Part shown: positions 53,731 through 62,186 of the stretch, piece after piece
How positions within the stretch are numbered: the stretch's first letter is position 1
Layout of the letters: each line of letters begins with the position of its first letter
Assembly (NCBI GenBank): GCA_023458095.1
Contig: JAEXAS010000002.1
Span: 62,001-126,000 of the forward strand
Direction: 5' to 3'
Source of the DNA: Actinomycetes bacterium
Lineage (GTDB): Bacteria > Actinomycetota > Actinomycetes > Propionibacteriales > Propionibacteriaceae
DNA: 64,000 bases
Translations under genes and position numbers: made by a program
Notes under the pieces: model-generated
The model's database searches: none
What the model saw: only the letters and a program-made list of their open reading frames with translations
Told to the model about the DNA's origin: nothing

Positions 53731-54303
53731 TCACAAGCCTTCAGGTCCGACTCCAGACTCCGCTTCAGCAATCTGTTTCTCAATGACGTGGTCATGCCAT
53801 GCCTCTAGGCTCTTCTGCGCTTCAAGGTACGACGCTACTTCTGCGTCCAACGGGGGCATCTTTTCATCACGGATAAATCGCTCGACAGCCTCCCGCGCTT
53901 GGCCGATGGTCCTATGCGCCAGGACTTGCGCCGACGCTTGAACCCAATGTTGGGATACCAACTCTTCGGCGTCAGACAAGAGGAGCGGCACGGCCTCCAC
54001 TCGACTCCGCACAGGGGTGGTCAGATACACACTAGAGCGCTCGATGCTCTGCAAGAGCTCTCGCACGCTTTTCATGTCCTCCCTTGAGACCAACTCCTGT
54101 GGGTCAAGAATGATGCGCCGCCGAAGGACTCTCTCCAGCGCTAGGAGATCGGCGTAAATGTCCTCCGATTTCGCAACAGCACGCTGCCGAACTTCACCTT
54201 CGCGTTGCCACTTCCTGTTCAAGACTGCCAGGACCACCGAAATCCCCGCACCCAGAAGAACACCACCAAGGCCGATTAGCCCCGAAACCCATGCCTCACA
54301 CAT
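53731..54303 (-). CDS. Hypothetical membrane-anchored coiled-coil protein
   Basis: 190 aa, not recognised. Begins MCEAWVSGLIGLGGVLLGAGISVVLAVLN, a single membrane helix with Gly-rich face (about 6-27), followed by basic KWQREGEVRQR and a mostly helical cytoplasmic domain (DIYADLLALERVLRRRI, VEAVPLLLSDAEELVSQHW, REAVERFIRDEKMPPLDAEV). This layout recurs in actinobacterial accessory regions, but I cannot name a family. ATG 54303 preferred to 54339 because it starts right before the helix. Inside the segment flanked by the msrA-end repeats. Confidence 0.6.
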   Translation of the reverse strand: MCEAWVSGLIGLGGVLLGAGISVVLAVLNRKWQREGEVRQRAVAKSEDIYADLLALERVLRRRIILDPQELVSREDMKSVRELLQSIERSSVYLTTPVRSRVEAVPLLLSDAEELVSQHWVQASAQVLAHRTIGQAREAVERFIRDEKMPPLDAEVASYLEAQKSLEAWHDHVIEKQIAEAESGVGPEGL

Positions 54304-54492
54304 GGGTGCATTGTTCTCAGCTCGGCCTCTGGTGTCCACCCCTCACCCACCAGGGCCACCGGCAGCACCAGCAGCCGTGCCGTGGCGAGCCCACTACGTG
54401 CCCGTCCCCTCACGGGCAAAGACGGCCTTCCTGGCAACCGACCCAGCCGCCCGCGAATCAGTCCCGAAGCACCCTGGGCATGCTCTCCCAGC

Positions 54493-54576
54493 GCCGAGCG
54501 TTACCACCAGCAGTATCTGGACAAGAACCCCGGTGGCTACTGCCCGATCCACGCCACCGGCGTGAAGTGCGGTTGA
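54493..54576 (+). pseudogene. msrA 3'-end fragment (84-bp direct repeat, copy 2)
   Basis: Encodes the last 27 residues of MsrA (ending NPGGYCPIHATGVKCG) plus stop, with no catalytic Cys-Phe-Trp domain, so it is non-functional. Upstream codons in frame carry no msrA similarity. Three mismatches to 52659-52742, including a silent GGC to GGT. It marks the right border of the insert. Confidence 0.88.
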
Positions 54577-54811
54577 CGCCACGGCCCGCACGGCCGCTCA
54601 CTGCGACACCGGCGTCGAGAGAATGCGCTGGAGGCGACGATCACGCGGAGACCCGGTGCCTGCGCACGCATGTCTTGTGAACAGCAGCGAGCGGCAGGGC
54701 GCGCCCGCGCCGAGTGAGGGTCAAGTGCGGGTGAAGGGCTAGTCGGTCTGCCATTGACCCAGTGCTCGGCACGGCGGTTAACTGACGCCAGCAGGCCGCA
54801 GCGGAAGGACC
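54577..54811. other. Intergenic region upstream of lacI-type gene
   Basis: 235 bp after the right repeat copy, with no supported gene; should hold the LacI promoter. No clear LacI palindrome identified. Confidence 0.5.
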
Positions 54812-55840
54812 ATGGACGATAATCCCACGCCACAGCGTCCGACCATGACCGATGTCGGACGCGCCGCTGGCGTTTCTCCGACCACGGTCTCACTGGTGCT
54901 CAATGGGCGTGACGCCAAAATCAGTTCTGCGACCCGGGCCCGGGTCATGGCCGCGGTCGAGGAACTCGGCTATCGCCCCAACCGGGCAGCTCAGGGTCTG
55001 CGACTGGGCACCACCAGCACGATCGGATTCCTCACCGACGAGATTGCGATCCAGCCCTTCTCCGGGCCGATGATCGCCGGCATCCACGACCTGATGTGGG
55101 AGCAGGGCTCGATGCTGCTCATGGTCAACACCACCCGCAATCCGTCCCGGCTTCAGGCCGCCGTCGACGATCTGTTGGACCGGCAGGTCGATGCCTTGAT
55201 CTTCGCCGCCATGGGCACCCGCCAGGTCGATTTCCCGCCGGTTCCCAAACATGTGCCCGCCCTGCTGGTCAATGCCTTCACCCCGGATCGCAGCCTGCCC
55301 TGCATCCTCCCCGACGAACTGGCCGGCGGGCGAGCCGCCATTGAACATGTGCTTTCGCTGGGCCACCGCCATGTGGCCTTCATCGCCGGACGCGAAGCCG
55401 CCTGGGCGACCAAGGTGCGCGTCCGCGGGTACTTGGAGGGGTTGGCCGCCGCTGACCTTGATCCGTCCCGCAACCCGGTTTACTACGGCAACTACCGCAT
55501 CGACTCGGGCTACGAACTCACGATGCGCGCAATGGACGTTTCTGATCGACCCACAGCACTGCTGCTCGGCAACGATCAGATGGCTGCGGGTGCCTATCTG
55601 GCGCTGGCTCGAATGGGCCTGCGCATCCCCGATGATGTGTCCGTAGTCGGCTACGACGATGAGCCACTGGCCGCCGACTTGGCCCCAGCCCTGACCACAG
55701 TGCGAATCCCCTTCTACGAGATGGGACGCATCGCCGCCCGACATACCCTCAACCGCACCATCGACGAGTTGGGCGAGCGCAGCTACGAGCCCTGCACCAT
55801 CGTGCATCGCTCCTCCACCAATCCACCGCCCGGCGAGTAG
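54812..55840 (+). CDS. LacI family transcriptional regulator
   Basis: 342 aa. N-terminal LacI HTH TMTDVGRAAGVSPTTVSLVLNG (11-32) with hinge EELGYRPNRAAQGLR, then a periplasmic-binding-protein-like core ending GYDDEPLAADLAPALTTVRIP. ATG 54812 has AAGGA 6-7 nt upstream. No sugar-transport or glycosidase gene is adjacent; downstream lie repeats. Probably regulates distant carbohydrate genes. Confidence 0.93.
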   Translation: MDDNPTPQRPTMTDVGRAAGVSPTTVSLVLNGRDAKISSATRARVMAAVEELGYRPNRAAQGLRLGTTSTIGFLTDEIAIQPFSGPMIAGIHDLMWEQGSMLLMVNTTRNPSRLQAAVDDLLDRQVDALIFAAMGTRQVDFPPVPKHVPALLVNAFTPDRSLPCILPDELAGGRAAIEHVLSLGHRHVAFIAGREAAWATKVRVRGYLEGLAAADLDPSRNPVYYGNYRIDSGYELTMRAMDVSDRPTALLLGNDQMAAGAYLALARMGLRIPDDVSVVGYDDEPLAADLAPALTTVRIPFYEMGRIAARHTLNRTIDELGERSYEPCTIVHRSSTNPPPGE

Positions 55841-55850
55841 ATCGCTAGAG

Positions 55851-56395
55851 CTGCGAGGTTTCGAGACGGCCCTACGAGCCTCCTCAACCAGCCGACGGGA
55901 AGAACGCGACACCACACCGGGCGTCCTCGGTAGCCGGACCGCACAACATTCCCCACTCGGCAACCCTCCTACTCGGCTGGTTGAGGAGCGAACAAAGAGA
56001 ACGTCTCGAAACCCCCGAACACAACCGCACACACCAGGCTGCGAGGTTTCGAGACGGCCCTACGAGCCTCCTCAACCAGCCGACGGGAAGAACGCGACAC
56101 CACACCGGGCGTCCTCGGTAGCCGGACCGCACGACACTCTGCACTCAGAAGCCCCCTACTCGGCTGAGAGGTGGCCTTGCTCCTACTCGGCCAACTGGGG
56201 CGCCCGGCTTCCCCCACTCCGCTGGTTGAGGAGCGAACGAAGTGAGCGTCTCGAAACCCCCGGACACAACTCCACACATCAGCGTGCGAGGTTTCGAGAC
56301 GGCCCTGCGGGCCTCCTCAACCAGCCGACAGGGAAAACACTGCGCTAGACCGGGCGTCCTCGGCAAGCCGGACGGGCAAGAGCACGGCACTAGGC
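55851..56395. repeat. Intergenic repeat family B, cluster 2: three compound units
   Basis: Three long units begin at about 55851, 56039 and 56284. Each opens with GGTTTCGAGACGGCCCTACG then AGCCTCCTCAACCAGC, has a shared 60-80 bp middle (ACACCGGGCGTCCTCGG type), and closes with the reverse partner GGTTGAGGAGCGAACGAA...TCTCGAAACC. Units 1 and 2 are almost identical over about 110 bp. Inverted partners make the array REP/BIME-like. Same family as 44436-44605. Confidence 0.85.
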
Positions 56396-56448
56396 CAGGT
56401 CTTCGCGGACAGCGGCGGGAAGGTGGCCCGCGATCGAAGGGCTGAAGA

Positions 56449-56488
56449 CATCAGCGCCGCTCCCCAGTACAGAAGAGCGGCGCTGATG
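56449..56488. terminator. Terminator-type hairpin after the SRPBCC gene
   Basis: Perfect 14-bp arms 56449-56462 and 56475-56488, 12-nt loop, starting 17 nt past the stop codon of the minus-strand gene. No T-run. Confidence 0.65.
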
Positions 56489-56504
56489 ACGGATCCGTGG
56501 TATC

Positions 56505-56918
56505 TCAGCCGACGGCCGAGACCAGCCGATCCAAAGCGCCTTCCCACCGTCGGGTGAGGGCGGCTGCGTCGTAGTAGCCGGGAATGCCCTGGTGTGTGAT
56601 TTCCATGACAGTTCCAGCGTCGTCGGCGGTGAGGTCTACCTCGACGATCGTCTTGGGAGCCTCCTCTGCGGCATGCCAACTGAAGCGGATCTGCTCCAGC
56701 GGGTGATAGGACCTGATGACCCCAAAGGTGCCGTCGGCAGCATGCCAACTGTCGCCCTTGTCCCCGAGTTCACCACCGTGACCCAACAGGGCCTCAGCGC
56801 CCTGCGGGGTCACCAATAGTTTCCAGATATCTTTGACAGGTTGGGACACCGACCGGCTGACCTTCACGGTGGTGTCCACGGGATTCACGAGAGTGTCACC
56901 CTGACTCTGTTCGTTCAT
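56505..56918 (-). CDS. SRPBCC (START/AHSA1-like) domain protein
   Basis: 137 aa single-domain protein of the SRPBCC fold. Typical START-like strand-helix opening VKVSRSVSQPVKDIWKLLVTPQGAEALLG, then KTIVEVDLTADDAGTVMEITHQGIPGY and the C-terminal helix TRRWEGALDRLVSAVG. These bind hydrophobic ligands or assist chaperones; ligand unknown. Isolated gene. Confidence 0.82.
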   Translation of the reverse strand: MNEQSQGDTLVNPVDTTVKVSRSVSQPVKDIWKLLVTPQGAEALLGHGGELGDKGDSWHAADGTFGVIRSYHPLEQIRFSWHAAEEAPKTIVEVDLTADDAGTVMEITHQGIPGYYDAAALTRRWEGALDRLVSAVG

Positions 56919-57098
56919 GACAAACCTCGTTCCACTCAGTGGTTCGATCCGCCCAACACTGGGTCGGATAACGCCACCCTACTCAGGATGAACACCAAGG
57001 GAAGAGGGATCGACAAACCTTTCCAGACTTGCCCAGATCCACCGATTCCGCGTGTCGCTCCGCCACCGATGCACCCACTCCCGGTAGACATGAATCAG

Positions 57099-57129
57099 GC
57101 CGGACCAGGTATGAGTTGGTCCGGCTTTT
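57099..57129 (+). terminator. Hairpin plus T-run
   Basis: 9-bp arms 57099-57107 / 57117-57125 around GGTATGAGT, followed by TTTT. Terminator-like on the plus strand; mirrored copy at 57491-57525. Confidence 0.55.
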
Positions 57130-57490
57130 GCATGCCCGCACAGCCTCGCCACGCCCGTCACCACACTCCGGCGACGGCCCCGCAAAGATGCCTCCCGGCG
57201 TCCTCACCCAGTCAGTGACCTGGGACAGATGGGACGGAAGTGACACCAGGTCACTGATGGGAAAAGCTCAGGAAATTTGTGGCTACAAACCCCTTGCGCG
57301 GCCCTGGAAACGGGCGTAGAACATAGCTACGCGATCGCGATGAAGAACCCGCAAGGGAGTCGGAAATCGCGGTCACGGCCGGATAGCAAGCTTGAACCAC
57401 AACCGGCGGAGCGATCCGCAGGTGCCCTCGGAACAAGGGCGGTTCCTCGGCGGCTACCGGGCTCGGAAACCGTTCCCGTTCGAGCGACTC

Positions 57491-57525
57491 GAAGGCCGGA
57501 CCAACTCATACTTGGTCCGGCCTTC
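57491..57525. terminator. Mirrored hairpin copy
   Basis: 13-bp arms 57491-57503 / 57513-57525 around ACTCATACT. Its core is the reverse complement of 57099-57125 with one change. Lies between a non-coding region and the end of the minus-strand mpg gene (57597), so it could terminate mpg. Confidence 0.55.
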
Positions 57526-57596
57526 ACCTTTGAGGCTAGCGACTCGTTGTTTCACGAGTGTGAACGGCGCCAGGCCACCCGATGAACGTCATCACC

Positions 57597-58169
57597 TCAC
57601 CAGTCGTGCCGTCCGGGTTGAATCCGGGGGCTGCGCCGGTAGGCCGACACCGTGGCCGCACCCGACTCCCAGAAGCGCCAGCGACGCTCCCAGGCCACAC
57701 TCACTCCGACCCGCGGCCCGCTGACCACCTCGACCGCAGCCCCTTGTTGAAGCCGAAGCCGACCTTCGAAGCGGCGTCCCGAATCGGCCAGGGTCCACCC
57801 CATCGCCTTGCCCAGATTCCCCGGCCCTCGAGCCCACTGAACTGCTTCGATATCGCCTCGCCGCTCGCGCACCAGCTCGGCCCCGGCGACGACTTCGCCG
57901 GCACGAAACAGAATCGCTGACCCCGTCGGGCCGCAGGTGATGTTTCCGCAGATATGAATCCCGTGAGATCGGTAGCAGTACAGCGTGCCCGGATCCGCGA
58001 ACAGATCCTGAGTATGCGGACGTGGACCCGGCCAGGCGTGCGCGGCGGGGTCGTCGGCCCCGGCATAGGCCTCGACCTCGGTCAACCGCACGGTGACCTC
58101 ACCATCGGTGAGCAGCGCCCCCACGAGCAAGGGCGCCAGTTCCACAGCCGGCAGCATCAGATCCAACAC
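57597..58169 (-). CDS. DNA-3-methyladenine glycosylase (Mpg/AAG family)
   Basis: Base-excision repair glycosylase, 190 aa. Family blocks: VRLTEVEAYAGADDPAAHAWPG (28-49) with catalytic Glu in TEVEAY, DPGTLYCYRSHGIHICGNITCGP, and VQWARGPGNLGKAMGW. GTG 58169 has GGAAC nearby and gives the usual length; in-frame ATG at 58157 is also possible. The longer reading to 58310 runs through the 64-bp palindrome and is rejected. Confidence 0.9.
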   Translation of the reverse strand: MLDLMLPAVELAPLLVGALLTDGEVTVRLTEVEAYAGADDPAAHAWPGPRPHTQDLFADPGTLYCYRSHGIHICGNITCGPTGSAILFRAGEVVAGAELVRERRGDIEAVQWARGPGNLGKAMGWTLADSGRRFEGRLRLQQGAAVEVVSGPRVGVSVAWERRWRFWESGAATVSAYRRSPRIQPGRHDW

Positions 58170-58205
58170 CGTTCCAGTGTGCCCGCCAGACCCGTCGCCG
58201 CCCCG

Positions 58206-58269
58206 GACGCTACGTTTAGGCCGCGACGCTACTGGGCGCCCAGTAGCGTCGCGGCCTAAACGTAGCGTC
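58206..58269. repeat. Perfect 64-bp palindrome
   Basis: Arms 58206-58237 and 58238-58269 are exact reverse complements over 32 bp, with no spacer. Each arm also holds GACGCTAC twice. Located between divergent mpg and lipoprotein genes. Could form a very stable cruciform or RNA hairpin; likely a member of a dispersed repeat family, a bidirectional regulatory site, or a fused inverted pair. Confidence 0.95.
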
Positions 58270-58341
58270 GGGCGTGGGGACTGCCCAGAGATGGAGACCA
58301 CCTTCGCCATCGACCTCCGCGATGCGCGCTAGGCTCGAGCG

Positions 58342-59244
58342 GTGATCCGCCGCGTCGTCCTTGCCCTCTGCCTGGCAGTGACATTGCCCTTGACCGGCTG
58401 CACGCCCGGCGGCGACTCATCGTCCACCCCCACCGTGGCGACCCCAGACTTTCGGCAACCCGGCGCCGCCAAGGCCATGGTCCAGCAACTGCTGAGCGAT
58501 GCCCAAAGCCAACAGGCGCTGATGGTGAAGATCACCGAGCGCTCCGTGGAAGTGAGCGTGCTCAAGGACGACAAGGTGGTCACGTGGGCCAATCGGGACG
58601 GCACCGTGACCCAAGTCGCCAGCGATCTGGCCTATGTCGATCAAGCCACCTTCGACGTGGACGCCTTCCAGTTCAACGACATCGGGGCCATGTTCCGCGC
58701 CGCGGCCGGCCAGTCCGGATCGGCTGCGAATCAGTCTTTGACCATCGTGGATTACTCCGGGGGCAAGGTGATGATGTCGGTGTCGACCGAACCGGAGTCA
58801 CGCACGATCTTCTTCACCCCGGACGGATTGCTGATGGAGATCTTGGACTTCAACACCGAAGGCGGGCTGGTTCGCGGCGTGCAATCCGCGATCGGTTCGC
58901 GGGGCACGATCTACTCGCTATCGGTGATCTCCGATCAAAGCGCCACCGTGGACTACCCCGGCCCCGATGACACCACCATCCGTCGGGCCCGCGCCCAGAA
59001 GGTTCCGGTGACCACGACGGTGCGCTCGGGAGCGGCCGATCTACCCCTGTTCGCCGCCAGCATGGTGGATCCCCGGGCGATCTGGCGGGTGGTGCAAACC
59101 CAGCGCGGCAACGAAGGCATCAACGAGAACTCCACCTGGAGCGTGACCGTGGACAACCGGGAGAAGTCGACGCCGCGGATGTACTTCACCTTCGGCTTCA
59201 CCGTGGTCGTCACCGATCTGGCCGGCAACGTCATCGGGAAGTGA
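58342..59244 (+). CDS. Hypothetical lipoprotein
   Basis: 300 aa. Signal peptide VIRRVVLALCLAVTLPLTGC with lipobox LTGC (Cys20), then a Ser/Thr-Pro linker and a soluble domain of mixed strands; the early part (QALMVKITERSVEVSVLKDDKVVTWANRDGTV) resembles LolA/LppX-like beta sheets only in pattern. GTG 58342 has no SD. Its last 14 bp overlap the methylase gene tail to tail. Function unknown. Confidence 0.72.
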   Translation: MIRRVVLALCLAVTLPLTGCTPGGDSSSTPTVATPDFRQPGAAKAMVQQLLSDAQSQQALMVKITERSVEVSVLKDDKVVTWANRDGTVTQVASDLAYVDQATFDVDAFQFNDIGAMFRAAAGQSGSAANQSLTIVDYSGGKVMMSVSTEPESRTIFFTPDGLLMEILDFNTEGGLVRGVQSAIGSRGTIYSLSVISDQSATVDYPGPDDTTIRRARAQKVPVTTTVRSGAADLPLFAASMVDPRAIWRVVQTQRGNEGINENSTWSVTVDNREKSTPRMYFTFGFTVVVTDLAGNVIGK

Positions 59245-60271
59245 TGGCCTCCAGCCGCTCTGCCGGAGCGCTGATCAACACATATTCCACATTGCGTTCC
59301 GGGCCGGCCTGCCCGACTCGGCGGCCGTCCGGAGAGAAGACCCCGATCTGCTGCCCGATGTAGCGACGAGCGTCATAGGCCAGCACCGTCACCGGATGGC
59401 CACGCGCCTCACACATCGCCACCAAGTCCTCCAGAGGAACGAAACCCTCATTGCTGAAGGACACCACCACCGTCTCAGCCCGCACCCGGGCGATCACATC
59501 GGCCAAGGCCTGCGGCATCTGACGCCGGGAGTTGAAGGGGCTACGGGTGGCGTCAGACCGGGCGTCCAGACGCTTGCAGGCGACCCCGTAGTACTCCGGG
59601 GCATCCCAGCGCACCAAGGTCTCCCACACGTGGTAGTTGGTGAAGTATCGGTGCTGGTTGTACGGCGGGTCCAGATAGGCCAAGTCGACCGGCTCCAGGG
59701 CGTCGATGACGGTCCGAGCATCGCCGCGAACTGCCCGTCCACGACCTGGGGTGAGCTCGGGGGCCTGCAGCTTCAGCGGACGCAGCGCCCGCGGCGCCCA
59801 GGTCTTGAGAAAGGCCATTTGGAGCCCGACAGTGGAGTCGACCCGGTCGGCAGCCTCCAGCAGTGCTGTCAACAAGACCGGGCGCAGCCAGTGATCGCCA
59901 TAAAGGTCGTCGATGCCCTGCCGGATGGCGTCGATGCGGACGCCATTGTCGGGATGGAAGTAGCGGGCCTTCTCGCAGAACACCTCGGTCACGTAGCCTC
60001 GCCGGTCGGGCAAGGCCTGAAGTCTGTGCAAGGCCTCGGCCACCTCGCCTGGGTCGACCTCGGCGGCGTCCAGTCCGACATAGCACTGGGCGAGCACTTC
60101 GGAGTACGCGGCGGTGTCCACGGCAGTGACCTCAGCGCCCCGGCAGCAGAATTCCTGGGCCACCCGGGTGGTTCCGGTGAAGAGATCCAAAGCGGTGCCG
60201 GCTTCAGCGGCGGCGAGTATGGCGCCCAGCTCGGAAACCAGACGCCTTTTAGAACCGAGGTATTTGATCAT
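59231..60271 (-). CDS. D12-class DNA adenine (N6) methyltransferase, orphan
   Basis: 346 aa. SAM-binding motif I LDLFTGTTR (29-37) after KYLGSKRRL (3-11), and catalytic motif IV LDPPYNQH (200-207), all in alpha-class (D12, Dam-like) order. The target recognition region lies between about 60 and 185. No restriction endonuclase, specificity subunit or repair nicking gene is next to it, so it is an orphan methylase; its site is unknown. It converges with the lipoprotein gene by 14 bp and diverges from NUDIX. Confidence 0.9.
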   Translation of the reverse strand: MIKYLGSKRRLVSELGAILAAAEAGTALDLFTGTTRVAQEFCCRGAEVTAVDTAAYSEVLAQCYVGLDAAEVDPGEVAEALHRLQALPDRRGYVTEVFCEKARYFHPDNGVRIDAIRQGIDDLYGDHWLRPVLLTALLEAADRVDSTVGLQMAFLKTWAPRALRPLKLQAPELTPGRGRAVRGDARTVIDALEPVDLAYLDPPYNQHRYFTNYHVWETLVRWDAPEYYGVACKRLDARSDATRSPFNSRRQMPQALADVIARVRAETVVVSFSNEGFVPLEDLVAMCEARGHPVTVLAYDARRYIGQQIGVFSPDGRRVGQAGPERNVEYVLISAPAERLEAITSR

Positions 60272-60421
60272 GCGGACCCGGCATTACCGTTGGCTGCCCG
60301 CCTCGGAATCCGCACCCGCTACCACCTCCTGCGCCCGAGCATAGGCCACCGATGGGTAACTACTGAGTTACGACAGCGCTCGGAGTTGGTTCCCTTTCAT
60401 AAGGCGGGCCATGATGGATTG

Positions 60422-61129
60422 GTGCAGATCATCGGGGTGGAGATGCCTGGTGGCAATCCGGTGTTCTCCGAGTCGCTACCCCACGGCGGCGACCCCCACC
60501 GCCTGGCCTGGCAGCACGGCTTCCGGCTGATCAGGCCTTTGTCGGTGACCGGACGCTCCCCGGAGCTGACCCTTACCGTCCAGGTCGGACGACATGGACG
60601 CAGCGCTGAACTGCCCCCACCACGCACTCGTTCGATCGATCCGGACTTGGACCTGAGCCGGGAGCCCGAACCCCTGGTGCGCCAGCGGATCGCGGCCTAT
60701 GGCATCGTGCTCTCCGATCGCGGCCTGCTGGCCACTCAGTTCTCCGAACTGACGGCGGTGCCCGGACTGTGGGGGCTGCCCGGTGGCGGCATCAAGCCCG
60801 GCGAAAGCCCGGCCCGCGCGCTGCTGCGGGAGGTCATGGAGGAGACCGGACAACGCATCCGCATCGAGCAACTGCTGGATATCCAGACCGATCACTGGAT
60901 CGGACGTTCGCCGTCGCGGGTCGTGGAGGACTTCCATGCCGTTCGCATCATCTATGCCGCGGTGTGCACCAAACCCGGCGAGCCCGTGGTCAACGATGTC
61001 GGAGGCACCACCGCCGACGCCCGCTGGATGAGCCCTGACGCCTGGGAGGGCCATCCCTGGTCGATGTGGGCGAAAGTCATGTTGGAACGCCACCTCACCG
61101 AGCGTCGCAGCGAGAACGCCCTGCCCTGA
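60422..61129 (+). CDS. NUDIX hydrolase
   Basis: 235 aa from GTG 60422. NUDIX box at about 121-143 (GGGIKPGESPARALLREVMEE then TGQ) is complete, with REVMEE as the metal-binding helix. An N-terminal 100-residue extension (GNPVFSESLPHGGDPHRLAW) is not part of the domain and could set specificity. Start is uncertain: ATG 60446 (227 aa) is also possible, no SD is obvious. Substrate (nucleotide sugar, ADP-ribose or dNTP) unknown. Confidence 0.83.
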   Translation: MQIIGVEMPGGNPVFSESLPHGGDPHRLAWQHGFRLIRPLSVTGRSPELTLTVQVGRHGRSAELPPPRTRSIDPDLDLSREPEPLVRQRIAAYGIVLSDRGLLATQFSELTAVPGLWGLPGGGIKPGESPARALLREVMEETGQRIRIEQLLDIQTDHWIGRSPSRVVEDFHAVRIIYAAVCTKPGEPVVNDVGGTTADARWMSPDAWEGHPWSMWAKVMLERHLTERRSENALP

Positions 61130-61171
61130 ACTGACCAGTTCCCCCAACAAGACGAGGGCCCCCAACGGCAC

Positions 61172-61203
61172 GAGGGCCATCCTCCCGGAGGAGGACGGCC
61201 CTC
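61172..61203. terminator. Bidirectional terminator between NUDIX and Bax-inhibitor genes
   Basis: 14-bp arms 61172-61185 / 61190-61203 with one mismatch and a CGGA loop, 42 nt after the NUDIX stop and 18 nt after the minus-strand stop. Good position for convergent genes. Confidence 0.75.
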
Positions 61204-61221
61204 GCCATCGACGTGGGGTCG

Positions 61222-62091
61222 TTAGTTTCGGAAGTAGGAAAGCAGCCGCAGCATTTCGACATACAGCCACACCAAGGTGACCGTGAGTCCGAAGGCCGCC
61301 CGCCACGATTCGGAGGAATCGGCACCCATCGCGATGCCCTGCTCCACATAGTCGAAGTCGAGGATCAGGTTGAACACGGCCAGTCCGATGCCCAGGGCGG
61401 AGATGCCCAGCAGCAGCGCCAGGTTGCCGTGCCCGAACAGGAAATTCACCCCGAACAGCGACATGATGAAGTTGACCAGCAGCAGACCGGCGTAGGCGAT
61501 GGTGCCGATGTAGACGACCTTGCGGAAGCGACTGGTCACCCGGATCCGGAACAGCTTGTAGGCACCCAGCGTGGCCAGAGCAGCCACCACGGTGGCCATG
61601 AGCGCGGCCGGCACGATGCCGTCCCACAGGCTCTCGTAGAGCTTGGAAATGCCACCGATGAAGACACCTTCAATGGCGGCATAGGCCAGCACGAAAGCCG
61701 GATTCACCTTGCGCCGGAAGCTGACGAACAAGACTGGAACAAAGGAGCCCAAAGCGCCGACAATGATCGCCGGGTACAGGAACTGATACGGCATGAACAA
61801 GAAGACCAAAGCGGCAACGGCGGCCAAGGTTCCCATCGTGACTGCGGACTTGGTCAGCACATCCTCGATGGTCATCCGCCCTGCAGCCCCGGCGGGAGCG
61901 AATTGGGCTGCGTTGGGATCGGTGTATCCAGGCACCGCACCGGGCTGGGCGTACCCCTGGTTGGTACGTGGGGCACTGTAGCCAGGCTCGGAATAGGGCT
62001 GGCCGGGGTTCTGCCCGGGGTAAGCCTGCTGTGGCTGTCCCGGTGCCATCCAGGTGTCCGGCTTGGACAGGATCGGGTTGTTGCTCCGCAT
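61222..62091 (-). CDS. Bax inhibitor-1/YccA family membrane protein
   Basis: 289 aa. The first about 70 residues are Gln/Pro/Gly/Tyr-rich (YPGQNPGQPYSEPGY), cytosolic and probably disordered; seven membrane helices follow from VTMGTLAAVAALVFLFMPY to ESWRAAFGLTVTLVWLYVEMLRLL. The YccA/BI-1 C-terminal block LILDFDYVEQGIAMGADSSESWRAA is clear. Members are pH-sensitive Ca2+-leak or quality-control proteins. Function here unproven. Confidence 0.93.
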   Translation of the reverse strand: MRSNNPILSKPDTWMAPGQPQQAYPGQNPGQPYSEPGYSAPRTNQGYAQPGAVPGYTDPNAAQFAPAGAAGRMTIEDVLTKSAVTMGTLAAVAALVFLFMPYQFLYPAIIVGALGSFVPVLFVSFRRKVNPAFVLAYAAIEGVFIGGISKLYESLWDGIVPAALMATVVAALATLGAYKLFRIRVTSRFRKVVYIGTIAYAGLLLVNFIMSLFGVNFLFGHGNLALLLGISALGIGLAVFNLILDFDYVEQGIAMGADSSESWRAAFGLTVTLVWLYVEMLRLLSYFRN

Positions 62092-62186
62092 GAAAACTCC
62101 TCTTTGTCGGGCGACGGCGAACCGTCGTCGTCCTCAATGGTAGGCAACAACTCCCAGCGCGGGCTTGTTCCGACCCGCTGGGCTGA

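Larger units (their letters stand above)
56919..57596. other. Long non-coding region with two mirrored hairpins
   Basis: 678 bp with no convincing gene. Contains two near-identical hairpins in opposite orientation (57099-57125 and 57491-57525), GC-rich stretches, and a short AT-richer part around 57255-57290 (GGAAAAGCTCAGGAAATTTG). A non-coding RNA or a decayed mobile element is possible. Confidence 0.5.

Noticed and set aside
53515..53808. 97-codon plus-strand ORF in the accessory segment
   Set aside because: Runs antisense into the end of 53731-54303, with no SD or domain.
52743..54492. Prophage or IS element between msrA repeats
   Set aside because: No integrase, transposase or phage gene is visible; only the repeat borders support mobility.
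55851..56395. CRISPR array
   Set aside because: Units are 190-245 bp with inverted partners and similar middles; no 28-37 bp repeats with unique spacers and no cas genes.
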